From Oscillatoriaceae cyanobacterium M7585_C2015_266 (GTDB lineage Bacteria > Cyanobacteriota > Cyanobacteriia > Cyanobacteriales > Oscillatoriaceae): a stretch of DNA of 64,000 nucleotides. The notes beneath the pieces are model-generated. The model was not told the origin of the DNA. It did not search any database and worked only from the letters and a program-made list of their open reading frames with translations. A program made the translations under genes and the position numbers. Shown in pieces: positions 1 through 8,844 of this stretch. How positions within the stretch are numbered: position 1 is the stretch's first letter; every line of letters starts with the position of its first letter. The DNA is taken from the NCBI GenBank assembly GCA_015295835.1, contig DVEG01000003.1:1-64000 (forward strand). The letters are read 5' to 3'.

Positions 1-428
1 ATCAACATCGGTTTACTTTCAAAACCATCACCTACAATTATCTGTTTATAGTGCAAGTGTTAATAGTGTGCGCTCGCTTTCGAGATGCCGTTTTAGGCAG
101 CCAAAACCATTACCCTCCAGCGGCGACAAAATCATCATACATTTGAACCAAAGTCATCAGACTCCCCAGCGCCAATCTAAGGGTTGATTTCTAGAAGCAA
201 TTCTCACCCCCTCCAAAGTTAAAACCAGCATCACCTGAGCGCCTCGTTTTTGCTGGTTTCAAAGCCCTGCCGCGTGCAAATCGGCTATGAGTCAGGTGAA
301 TAATGATATTTTACCCCTCCCCCTGTGCAACTGAAGTCTGAGCTTGAGCCAAGACTGTGCGGGGTTGACGAATGGTTCTACCACCACTGCTAAAATAGGA
401 GAATAATATAACAGCTTTTGACTTTCAT
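1..428. other. Intergenic region before the TPS exoprotein gene
   Basis: No supported gene lies here. An inverted repeat of 9 bp (AAACCAGCA at 222-230 and TGCTGGTTT at 251-259, loop about 20 nt) could form a hairpin, but no T-run follows it. A short minus-strand frame around 105-185 without a start codon may be a relic, but it is too short to call. A GCGCTCGC octamer lies near position 70. Confidence 0.5.
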
Positions 429-3400
429 ATGAACTTAAAATTATTTGAAACCCTGGGGAGTTTAGTAGTTTTTTGTGTTTTTTGTGTATTAGCTAGCCCC
501 TCTGTGAGAGCGCAAATAATACCCGATACTACCCTACCTGTCAATAGCCAAGTCAATTTAGAAAACAACCAAAATATAATCACAGGTGGGACCCGTAACG
601 GAGTAAATCTTTTTCACAGCTTTAAAGAATTTTCTCTTGCCAGCGGTAATAGTGCTTACTTTAATAACGCCCCAGATATTCAAAATATCATCACTCGTGT
701 TACCGGCAAACAGATTTCTATAATCGATGGGCTTATCAAAGCCAATGGCCAAGCTAATCTTTTTTTAATCAATCCCAATGGAATAATATTTGGAGCCAAT
801 GCCTCCTTAAATATCGGCGGTTCTTTTATTGCTAGCACCGCTAACAGTATTAAATTTGCCGACGGAAATATCTATAGCGCCACCAACCCTTCATATCCAC
901 CACTTTTAACTATCAATTCTCCTATCGGCTTGCAATTTAATTCAAATCCAGGTAAAATAGTTGTACAGGGAAATGGCAATAACTTAACCATCGATCCGAA
1001 TAACTTTTATCCAGAAATAACAGACTTATATCTATTAAACGAGCGCCCTGTAGGTTTAGAAGTAACTCCAGAAAATACTCTAGCCTTAATAGGAGGAGAA
1101 ATATTACTAAACGGTGGCAATCTCACCGCCCCAAATGGAAGAATTATATTAAGTAGTATAGGAGCTAATGGAGAAATTTCTTTAATTCCGGCTCAGGCTG
1201 GTTGGCAACTATTAGATAAAAAGGGAGAAAATTTTTCTAATATTCGTCTAACCAATGCTGCCTCCCTTTCAACAGCAGGGGAAGGGGGAGGCAATATTCA
1301 AATTCTAGGGCGACAACTGACTCTGGAAAAGGGAAGCGCAATTTTATCGGCTACTTTAGGAGAAAAATCAGGGGGAAATATTGACATCCGCACTACGGAT
1401 AAAATAGAATTAAGCGGTGCTAATCCACGAGAGCTATACAGCTTGATTGTAACAGAATCTTATCCCGGTTCAAAAGGAAGTGCGGGAGATATTAATATTG
1501 AAACAAAAAGCTTGCGTCTGTTGGAAGGCGGGTTGATATTTTCATCTAGCTTTGGGGCAGGAAATGCGGGGAATGTAAATATACGCGCCTCAGAATTAGT
1601 AGAAATCAGCGGTACTGATATTTCGGGATATGGTGGTTACTTAGGCTCTGCAACCCCGCCAATTTCATCAGGGAATGCTGGCAACCTAACTATAGAAACA
1701 AAACAGTTAATTTTATCTGATGGCGCTCTGGTAACTTCGGGAACCGGGGGTAAGGGTACTGGTGGCTCTCTATTAGTGCGGGCGACAGAATTAGTAGAAT
1801 TGAGTGGCGCAGATAAATTAAGATCTGTTAGTACTATACAAACAGAAGCGTCACAAGGTAGTACGGGAAATGCAGGGAATTTGATTATAGAGACAGGAAA
1901 ACTAATAGTGCGGGATGGGGCGTTAATATCGGCGGGAACCGCAGGGGCGGGAAATGCGGGAACTTTGATAGTAAAAGCTAGAGATTTTATAGAAATTAAG
2001 GGAATGTCTTCAGATGGAAAGACTGCAAGCGCTTTATCGACTTCTGTAGCTCCAGGTGCGATAGGAGCAGGAGGGAATTTGACGGTGGAAACTGGGCGAT
2101 TAATATTGCGCGATGGGGGGGTGATATCAACGGCATCAATTGGAATGGGCAGGGCAGGTAATCTTAAAATTAATGCAACAGATTTGGTAGAATTAAGCGG
2201 AGTAGGAAATTATGTAGATTATTTTAATAGTTTAGTTGGTTTTACAACTTCTCCTTCGGATTTGAAGAATGGCTTATTTACCACTAGCTTTTCGCAGGCA
2301 GATGCAGGAAATATAGAAATTAATACAGCTAGGTTGTTAGTGAATAATGGGGCTTTTATAATTACTTCTACTGTAGGGAGTGGCTGGGGAGGTTATTTGA
2401 CAATAAATGCCTGGGATTCTGTGACAATGGATAATGCAGGTTTTCTAGTAGGGAATCGCCCAGGTAGTATAGGGGGAGCAGGCAATATTACTATTAATAC
2501 AGGAAATTTGATAATGCGAAATCAGGCAACTGTTATCAGCGGTACAGCAGGAGCTGGGGCTGGGGGAAATATTAATGTAAATGCTTCTGAATCAGTTGAG
2601 TTAATTGGAGCAAATCCGTTTTTGTTGTTAGGTTTTCCTACAAATACAACGTTAAATACAACAACTTTAAGTTCAGCTCCTGCCGGAGATATAAAAATAA
2701 CAACAAAACGTCTGATTGTACGAGATGGTGCAACTATATCAGCAGGTACTTTTGGGGAGGGTAAGGGCGGCACTTTAGAAGTGAATGCTTCAGAATCAGT
2801 AACTGTAATGGGAATGACTCCCAATCGCGTTTTTAACAGTCGATTATTTACTACTTCGGAAAGAAGTGGGGCGGCGGGAGATATTCGTATTTTTACGCGT
2901 AACCTGCGTGTAGAAAATACGGCGGATATTTCTGTTGATAGTAAGGCAAATGGTAGTGCCGGCAATTTAGAAATTGTCGCTGATTCGATAAAACTTCAAC
3001 GGGGAGGGAGGTTGAGTGCGGCAGTGACGACGGGTTCCCAAGGTAATATTATTTTACGTTCGCCTCTAGTTGTATTACGAGACAATAGTAGTATTACTAC
3101 TAATGCCAGTAGTACAGCGATCGGAGGTAATATTACTATCGATACCGATATTTTGGTAGCTTTGAAAAATAGTGATATAACTGCCAATGCCCAAAAAAAT
3201 TTCGGCGGGCAAGTCAAAATTGATGCTAAAGGAATTTTTGGGGCTGAGTTTCGTAGTTTTGAATCGCCTTTAACCAGTGATATAACTGCTAATTCTGCTC
3301 TGGGTGTGGAATTTAGCGGTACAGTGGAAATCAATACGCCAGATATCCAACCGGCTACGGGATTAATAGAGTTATCGGGAAACCCAATCGACTCTCGTAC

Positions 3401-3734
3401 TCAGGTTATTGTTGGTTGTAATCCCTCTGGAGATAATCAATTTATTGTTACTGGTAGGGGCGGTGTGCCAGTTGATTCAGTAGAGTTTCTGACTGGTAAA
3501 ACAATCTGGCGAGACTTCTCTTTTCCAGAAGAAAAGAATGAATATATGGATGAATTCCAGGGGAAAGTTTATAATAGCCAGTCTGCTCAATATCCTCTAT
3601 TGGTAGAAGCAAGTGGAATTGCTAAATCTCCTGATGGTAAAGTAATTTTAACAGCGATCGCATCTCCCTATAACCAATCTACTTTTAAACATCAACAAAA
3701 AAATTGTATAACAAGCCCGGCAAAGAAATACTAA
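429..3734 (+). CDS. Two-partner secretion (TpsA-type) filamentous haemagglutinin-like exoprotein
   Basis: A 1101-residue exported protein. The first ~28 residues are a signal peptide ending near SVRAQ. Residues ~30-150 are the TPS (haemagglutination activity) domain, with the diagnostic NPNGIIFGANASLNIGGSF motif. In this family that domain is recognised by an outer-membrane TpsB pore. The rest is a long run of degenerate GNI/GGNxxI and 'SGTAGAGNAG' type repeats expected to fold as a right-handed beta-helix, ending in a cyanobacterial C-terminal segment (IELSGNPIDSRTQVIVGC). It is probably secreted or surface-exposed, with a role in adhesion or sheath; the substrate is unknown. No TpsB gene is present in the window. 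The ATG has no clear ribosome-binding site. The gene stops 2 nt from the convergent stop of the next gene. Confidence 0.9.
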   Translation: MNLKLFETLGSLVVFCVFCVLASPSVRAQIIPDTTLPVNSQVNLENNQNIITGGTRNGVNLFHSFKEFSLASGNSAYFNNAPDIQNIITRVTGKQISIIDGLIKANGQANLFLINPNGIIFGANASLNIGGSFIASTANSIKFADGNIYSATNPSYPPLLTINSPIGLQFNSNPGKIVVQGNGNNLTIDPNNFYPEITDLYLLNERPVGLEVTPENTLALIGGEILLNGGNLTAPNGRIILSSIGANGEISLIPAQAGWQLLDKKGENFSNIRLTNAASLSTAGEGGGNIQILGRQLTLEKGSAILSATLGEKSGGNIDIRTTDKIELSGANPRELYSLIVTESYPGSKGSAGDINIETKSLRLLEGGLIFSSSFGAGNAGNVNIRASELVEISGTDISGYGGYLGSATPPISSGNAGNLTIETKQLILSDGALVTSGTGGKGTGGSLLVRATELVELSGADKLRSVSTIQTEASQGSTGNAGNLIIETGKLIVRDGALISAGTAGAGNAGTLIVKARDFIEIKGMSSDGKTASALSTSVAPGAIGAGGNLTVETGRLILRDGGVISTASIGMGRAGNLKINATDLVELSGVGNYVDYFNSLVGFTTSPSDLKNGLFTTSFSQADAGNIEINTARLLVNNGAFIITSTVGSGWGGYLTINAWDSVTMDNAGFLVGNRPGSIGGAGNITINTGNLIMRNQATVISGTAGAGAGGNINVNASESVELIGANPFLLLGFPTNTTLNTTTLSSAPAGDIKITTKRLIVRDGATISAGTFGEGKGGTLEVNASESVTVMGMTPNRVFNSRLFTTSERSGAAGDIRIFTRNLRVENTADISVDSKANGSAGNLEIVADSIKLQRGGRLSAAVTTGSQGNIILRSPLVVLRDNSSITTNASSTAIGGNITIDTDILVALKNSDITANAQKNFGGQVKIDAKGIFGAEFRSFESPLTSDITANSALGVEFSGTVEINTPDIQPATGLIELSGNPIDSRTQVIVGCNPSGDNQFIVTGRGGVPVDSVEFLTGKTIWRDFSFPEEKNEYMDEFQGKVYNSQSAQYPLLVEASGIAKSPDGKVILTAIASPYNQSTFKHQQKNCITSPAKKY

Positions 3735-3736
3735 AC

Positions 3737-4828
3737 TCAAGGCTTAACAACAGGGCTAACTCGTGCAAAAGCTTGGTGAGGAGTTGCTCTCCCAGTTTTA
3801 ATGTTTACCCAAGCAAGCCCTTCACTAGTACCTACCCATAATTTATTTCCAAAATTAGGAGCAATCGCTATAATTCTACTTGAAGGCAAACCAGTCACCT
3901 CTCCTAGTAATTTCCCATTTTTTGGATTAAAACGAAATAAACCATTATCCGTACCCACCCAAATAGTGCCCGCCGTATCAAATCGTACAGAAGTGACATC
4001 TCGCCCTACCATTTCTGTAAGCGAACGTAATATTTGCCCAGTTTTTGGATTAATTTCTAATAATCCTGCCGGCGTGCCTACCCACAGGGAGCCGTCAGGT
4101 GCAAGGGCTATGGTACGAATAGCAACTCCTGGCAACCGCTCTATACGTTTAATTATTAAAGCACTAGCAGTATTTATTTGTACTAAACCTTCAAGAGTTC
4201 CTACCCATAGGTGCCCCTCTGTGTCGAGAGCAAGAGCATTAGCAGCAATTCCTGGCAGTTTTTTTAATGTCGTTATTAATAAAGCACGCTCCGGGCTGAC
4301 TAATGCTAAACCGCGCTCGCTACCTACCCATAAATAACCCCGTTTATCTATTAATAAGGATAAAATTCGGTTAGAGGGTAGGGCAATATTCTGGGCTGTA
4401 ATTTCGTTAGTACGTGAGTTTACGCGCTGAAGCCCTCCATAAGTTGCCACCCATACCCGCCCTACTTTATCTTCTGCTAAAGCACTAACAATGGTATTAG
4501 GCAGATTAATTCGTGCTAAAATATTACCAGTATTGGGGTTAATACGTGCCAATCCCTGCCATGAACCTACCCACAAGTCTCCCTGATTCCCCGCCTGTAA
4601 AGCACTGGTACGATAATCTGGCTGTGGTAAGTTTTCTCGCTCTAATCTTTCTTCTGGTAATGGTGATATTCCTGGCGGCGGGGCTTGTGGTGGATAAGAA
4701 AATGAGTTGCCTCTGCCGCTTGGTGTGTTAAATTGCGCTAAAACTTTTGTATTGTCTGTAAAAAAAATTAATCCTAGTATCCAAGCGAGTGCGATAAAGT
4801 TTATACGTAGGTGGAAAAGGGTTGTCAT
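3737..4828 (-). CDS. Secreted beta-propeller protein with two-component-regulator propeller (Reg_prop) repeats
   Basis: 363 residues. An N-terminal hydrophobic segment (residues ~8-32, ending near VLAQF) looks like a signal peptide. After a proline-rich linker come about seven repeats built on LWVGSxxGLxxINPxTG, the signature of Reg_prop blades, which normally form the sensory propeller of hybrid two-component proteins. Here no kinase, Y_Y_Y or transmembrane module follows, so it is a free periplasmic or secreted propeller. It converges on the TPS exoprotein gene with only 2 nt between the stop codons. Whether it works with that exoprotein is unknown. The ligand cannot be inferred. Confidence 0.85.
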   Translation of the reverse strand: MTTLFHLRINFIALAWILGLIFFTDNTKVLAQFNTPSGRGNSFSYPPQAPPPGISPLPEERLERENLPQPDYRTSALQAGNQGDLWVGSWQGLARINPNTGNILARINLPNTIVSALAEDKVGRVWVATYGGLQRVNSRTNEITAQNIALPSNRILSLLIDKRGYLWVGSERGLALVSPERALLITTLKKLPGIAANALALDTEGHLWVGTLEGLVQINTASALIIKRIERLPGVAIRTIALAPDGSLWVGTPAGLLEINPKTGQILRSLTEMVGRDVTSVRFDTAGTIWVGTDNGLFRFNPKNGKLLGEVTGLPSSRIIAIAPNFGNKLWVGTSEGLAWVNIKTGRATPHQAFARVSPVVKP

Positions 4829-5004
4829 ATTAGTGGATTCAGATTTTCGGTTTTATTTAACACTAGCATAAAAGTCACTCTGTAAATTTACTGATGTAAA
4901 TTTTTGAAGTTTTTATGACTCAAAAAGAACTAATTCAAGTAAAATTAGGTTATAATGAGTATACAATGATGATTAGACAACGGATTTAAGCTCAGAGAAC
5001 TACT

Positions 5005-5916
5005 ATGGAATGTCAAAATTCAAATACAAGGGCAGAGGGAGATTTAAATGGCAGTGCTTTCCGGGAGGAGAAAAACGAGCGAGCGCAAAAACATTTATCA
5101 TCTCTACTAAAAATAACCAAATGCTTAAGTCTTCGATATAAAATATGTTTCGGATATGCACTAGCTTTCAGTATCGCTATTTTAGGTACTAGCACTGGGC
5201 TGACAATAGGTAATTACTATTATCAAAGAGCGCAACAGCAGGGAATAAAAATAGATGAGGAAACTCGCCGCTTAAGTGAATTATATGAATGTCTAAATCA
5301 TGCTAAATTAAACATATTACAAATTATTACAACTACAAAACTGACACCTGCACAACTACAGCAACAATTTCAGGGAGTCGTTAAAAACCAGCAACGGTTA
5401 AAGAATGTATGGGCTGAAATGCAAGCAGAAGCAGATATAAAAATATTGCCAGAATTGAGAGATTTTTTCAATGAATACGGAGAAACAATAGAAATATATA
5501 AGCAACGGTTAGGCGAAATTGCTGAAATTAAGTTACCACTAGAGGAAACAAAAGTTAGGGAATTGCTTTTGGAATTTGTAAACGAGCCAATATCAAGGCA
5601 AGTGATAGAAGCATTAGAGAAAATGGAAATAATAAAAGAAATAGGTGATCGCTTGGAAGATGAAAGTCGCACTGCCCTAGTAAAAGCTGAGGTATTGCGA
5701 GTTAAAATTATAATATTTAGTATGATAATTTCGAGTGCGATCGCATTTATTTTAGCCCTGCGTACCAGTAAAGCAATAATTCGCCCTTTACAAGAATTAA
5801 CAAAACTCGCTAATCGCATTACTGAAAACGCGAATTTCGACTTGTGCGTTACCGTTAAAACTAATGATGAAATTGGAATTTTAGCAAATTCTTTTAACCA
5901 ACTCATAACCAAGTAA
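5005..5916 (+). CDS. N-terminal half of a sensor histidine kinase: membrane sensor plus HAMP, ended early by a frameshift
   Basis: 303 residues. There is a cytoplasmic N-terminus, a transmembrane helix at ~50-72, a mostly helical extracytoplasmic domain of ~160 residues, a second transmembrane helix at ~233-253, and a HAMP linker (RPLQELTKLANRIT ... DEIGILANSFNQL). The frame stops at 5914-5916, exactly where HAMP should run into the kinase dimerisation helix. Reading on in the -1 frame from about 5910 gives QVKQLLEDQKIATERQ and continues without a stop into the kinase core below. So this and the next entry look like one ~590-residue protein broken by the loss of one base between about 5902 and 5912. 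No slippery heptamer is seen, so a mutation or assembly error is more likely than programmed frameshifting. Confidence 0.8.
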   Translation: MECQNSNTRAEGDLNGSAFREEKNERAQKHLSSLLKITKCLSLRYKICFGYALAFSIAILGTSTGLTIGNYYYQRAQQQGIKIDEETRRLSELYECLNHAKLNILQIITTTKLTPAQLQQQFQGVVKNQQRLKNVWAEMQAEADIKILPELRDFFNEYGETIEIYKQRLGEIAEIKLPLEETKVRELLLEFVNEPISRQVIEALEKMEIIKEIGDRLEDESRTALVKAEVLRVKIIIFSMIISSAIAFILALRTSKAIIRPLQELTKLANRITENANFDLCVTVKTNDEIGILANSFNQLITK

Positions 5917-5984
5917 AACAACTTTTAGAAGACCAAAAAATAGCGACTGAACGTCAAATAATTCAAACTGAGAAATTAGCTACT

Positions 5985-6773
5985 TTGGGAAGAATGATAG
6001 CAGAAATAGCTCACGAAATCAATAACCCCATAGGGTGCATTTACGGCAACTTACAATACGTACAAAAATATTTTCAGGGGCTATTAAAAATTATAGAAAT
6101 ATATGAAAAAGAAATTTCCCTACCACCACAAATAAGCGAGAGTGCAGCCGAGATAGAAGTTAATTATATTAAAGAAGATTTGCCCCAACTCCTGCTAGCA
6201 ATGAAAATAGCAACCGAAAGAGCAAAACAACTCGTTTACAGTTTGAGAAATTTCTCCCGTTTAGATGAAGTAAAACCCCACCCCGTAGACTTGCGCTCCT
6301 GTCTTGATAGTACATTAATAATTCTTAATAGTCGCATAAAAAATAAAATAGAAGTCTACTGCGATTATCAAGAAGTGCCAGCAGCAGTAGAAGGATATGC
6401 AGGAATGCTATCGCAGGTATTTTTAAACGTAATAAGCAACGCAATCGAAGCATTAGAAGAAAAAGATTCTAAAGAGAAGCGAGAAATAAGAATTACCACC
6501 GAAAAATTGAATGAAAAGTGGGTAGTAGTGCGAATTGCGGATAATGGTGTAGGAATAACACAGGAGAATCAAGCAAAAATTTTCGATGCTTTCTTCACGA
6601 CAAAACCACAAGGCATCGGCACAGGTTTAGGATTGGCAATTAGTTATCAAATCATCGTCGAAAAACACGGAGGTAAAATAAATTGCTATTCTCAAGTGGG
6701 AAAAGGGACAGAGTTTGTGATTACTCTGCCCGTTAAATTTTCTTTACCTGCCGCTGCACCCATTTCTGTTTGA
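5985..6773 (+). CDS. C-terminal half of the split sensor histidine kinase (HisKA-HATPase)
   Basis: 262 residues from the first ATG in frame. The coding sense actually extends back to about 5910 in this frame (see the preceding entry). The H-box is GRMIAEIAHEINNPIG, with the phospho-accepting His in AHEINNP. The N-box is VFLNVISNAIEAL, the G1 box RIADNGVGI, the F-box KIFDAFFTTKP and the G2 box GTGLGLAISYQI. All ATP-binding motifs of a class-I histidine kinase are present. If translated alone it would be a soluble kinase core lacking part of the first dimerisation helix and all sensing parts. No response regulator gene is adjacent, so the partner is unknown. Confidence 0.85.
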   Translation: MGRMIAEIAHEINNPIGCIYGNLQYVQKYFQGLLKIIEIYEKEISLPPQISESAAEIEVNYIKEDLPQLLLAMKIATERAKQLVYSLRNFSRLDEVKPHPVDLRSCLDSTLIILNSRIKNKIEVYCDYQEVPAAVEGYAGMLSQVFLNVISNAIEALEEKDSKEKREIRITTEKLNEKWVVVRIADNGVGITQENQAKIFDAFFTTKPQGIGTGLGLAISYQIIVEKHGGKINCYSQVGKGTEFVITLPVKFSLPAAAPISV

Positions 6774-6826
6774 GTGATTTAAGCAGAGGCACCCTTGCTA
6801 CATTGATTATAGCAAACTATCCGTGA

Positions 6827-8572
6827 TTAACGTAAGCCTAACAACCGCAAAAAAGGAATGAGAAAGTAGTAACTCCCGCCCAGACAAAAAGCACATGTAC
6901 ACCCAAGAAGAGTAAAAAATAGAACACTAGCCTCAAATTGTGGCCAACTGGGGGTGATAGATTGGGAAAAAGAAAGAAATTGTAAAATAAAAGGGAAAAT
7001 CTTTAAGTTAATTGTAACGGCAATAAAAGCGGCAGAGCCCAAAGCAGTAACGGCAGCATAAAGGAAATGCGGGCGAGATAAACCTAAACCAAGGGTAAGA
7101 AAAGCGATCGCAATTACAATAAATTCCATTAAGCCTAAAAATAGGTTAGCAAATTTAGTGGAAGGGATGACATTCAGATAGAAGCTCCACCAACCCAAAA
7201 AGTAGCCGCAACTACCCATGAATCCAGCAATTGCAAACCTACGCAACTGCCCAAAGCTTCCTGCCTCCGTTAGCCCTAAAGCAGTACCCAACCCCGCAAA
7301 GGTGAATAAAAGAATAGTTGGCTGAAAGGATATACTGAAATGTTTAGAGAAAAAATTATTCAGCAATTCCCCTATCGGCAACCAGTAAGCTAAAGCAAAC
7401 CCAATAATAGCACCACAGCCACCACCAAAACCACCAAGTAGCATTGCTAATAAAGTATCTGCGCAGGCTTGGGCAATCCAGCGGATAATCCCTAAGCAAG
7501 TATCAGTGATGCGCACTATATTTCGATATAGGAAATTGCTGAATCTTGAGAAAGCTTTGTAGAGGAGTTTGAGAACTGGTGATAGTATTATTTTAGTTAG
7601 ATTAGTAAGCGCTTGTAGACGAGCGATCGCAATTCGTCTCCTTCTATATAGGCGAATTATTTTCGCTAGGCGCCCCTGAATCTCCTCCGCTGTAGCGGGT
7701 CGAGATTTAATATCAAGCATCACCATTTCATCAAGGAGTTTTGTTAAACCTGGACTCACCTTAGCATAGGGATGCCAGCGACACTCCCCTGTTAATGGAT
7801 CATCCATTTCCGCTGGATAACGCCCTGTCAACAAATGAATCATCGTTCTTCCGAGGGCGTAAAAATCTGCAGTTGGTCCTACTGCGGCACCGACAATTTG
7901 TTCTGGAGGGCTATAGCCGGGAGAAAGTAAACGCGTCGAATTGTTTTCAATAGTAGATAATCTAGTATTAATTTTTTTAGCACCGCCAAAGTCGATTACT
8001 ACAAGTAGTCGAGAATGCGATCGCAGCATGAAATTAGCCGGTTTTAGATCCCGGTGAATAATTTGGCGACTATGCAATACCCGCAAAATCTCCACTGCCT
8101 GAGCCAGCCAATCAAGTACAAGTACTTCCGGGCAACCTTGAGGGTATTGAGCAAGTACTTGCTCCAAAGTTTGACCATTAATCTTTTCCATTACTAGACA
8201 AGGTAGGTTTTGCCCCTTTCCCTTGTCTATTTGTACAGTAAAATAACCATCTGATTCTACTCTTGGAATACCAGGGTGCCGCAAACTTGCCAAAACCGCC
8301 GCTTCCTGCTCAAACAGTCGCAATGCCTGCAAAGAAGTTTCTAACAGCACTTTTAGTACCCGCTCAGTTTGAAATTTGCAATCATATACTGCATAAGTAA
8401 CTGCAAATCCTCCACTCCCCAACTTTCTTAATGGAATGTAGCGGTTGTTTAATAAAAGAGGAGCCCCGCAACTTTGACAAAACTTATTTTTGTCAAATTT
8501 AGAAACGGGATGGGGGCAGTTAGGATTGATACAGTGGGTATAAATCTGAGACTGTTGCACGATTGGCGACAA
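6827..8572 (-). CDS. Membrane-anchored Ser/Thr protein kinase with N-terminal zinc ribbon
   Basis: 581 residues, with a TTG start preceded in frame by a stop; no ATG is available upstream of the zinc ribbon. Residues ~13-40 hold a CxxxxCPHP...CQSCG zinc ribbon. The Hanks-type kinase domain (~48-310) has the glycine loop LGSGGFAVTY, Lys in ERVLKVLLE, the catalytic loop HRDLKPANFM, the DFG motif in IDFGGAKK and a PPEQ activation segment. The C-terminal ~200 residues contain four or more hydrophobic helices, so the kinase is held in the membrane facing the cytoplasm. This zinc-ribbon plus kinase plus membrane layout is common in cyanobacteria. Targets are unknown; the FHA-domain exporter at 40.3-43.3 kb is the only obvious phospho-threonine reader in the window, and a link is speculation. 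Confidence 0.9.
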   Translation of the reverse strand: MSPIVQQSQIYTHCINPNCPHPVSKFDKNKFCQSCGAPLLLNNRYIPLRKLGSGGFAVTYAVYDCKFQTERVLKVLLETSLQALRLFEQEAAVLASLRHPGIPRVESDGYFTVQIDKGKGQNLPCLVMEKINGQTLEQVLAQYPQGCPEVLVLDWLAQAVEILRVLHSRQIIHRDLKPANFMLRSHSRLLVVIDFGGAKKINTRLSTIENNSTRLLSPGYSPPEQIVGAAVGPTADFYALGRTMIHLLTGRYPAEMDDPLTGECRWHPYAKVSPGLTKLLDEMVMLDIKSRPATAEEIQGRLAKIIRLYRRRRIAIARLQALTNLTKIILSPVLKLLYKAFSRFSNFLYRNIVRITDTCLGIIRWIAQACADTLLAMLLGGFGGGCGAIIGFALAYWLPIGELLNNFFSKHFSISFQPTILLFTFAGLGTALGLTEAGSFGQLRRFAIAGFMGSCGYFLGWWSFYLNVIPSTKFANLFLGLMEFIVIAIAFLTLGLGLSRPHFLYAAVTALGSAAFIAVTINLKIFPFILQFLSFSQSITPSWPQFEASVLFFTLLGCTCAFCLGGSYYFLIPFLRLLGLR

Positions 8573-8768
8573 AAGTCAATAGGTAAATTTGGCAATTTGT
8601 CTGCTAATACAAATAAACTGCCATTTGTCAAGTATTAACCCAGAAAATTTTAACAGTTTCTCATAGGAAAATATGCTTAGTTTGAAAGCAATGTAACAAA
8701 TCATTAAACAAGCTAAAAATATATAAAAAAAGTTTATTTTTTGTAAAACAAGAACAAAAGTTTAAATA

Positions 8769-8793
8769 ATTCAATATACTGGTATACTTGAAT
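8769..8793. promoter_or_regulatory. Dyad in the rbcL upstream region
   Basis: ATTCAA-TATAC-TG-GTATA-C-TTGAAT: two half-sites pair over 11 bp with a single bulged base and a 2-nt centre. It lies about 50 nt upstream of the rbcL start in an AT-rich 270-nt leader. It could be an operator (for example for a LysR-type CbbR/RbcR regulator or another factor) or an RNA hairpin in the leader. The assignment to any regulator is a guess. Confidence 0.3.
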
Positions 8794-8844
8794 GAGTTCA
8801 ACCAAAGCAATCTCCTAATTGCAAGATTCCTAGGAAGGGGGATT

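Noticed and set aside
5902..5916. Programmed -1 frameshifting in the histidine kinase
   Set aside because: No X-XXY-YYZ slippery heptamer or downstream structure is seen; mutation or sequence error is simpler.
8788..8844. Upstream in-frame ATG for rbcL
   Set aside because: It would add 19 residues unlike any rubisco N-terminus; the ATG at 8845 has an AGGAAGGGG ribosome site and the standard start.
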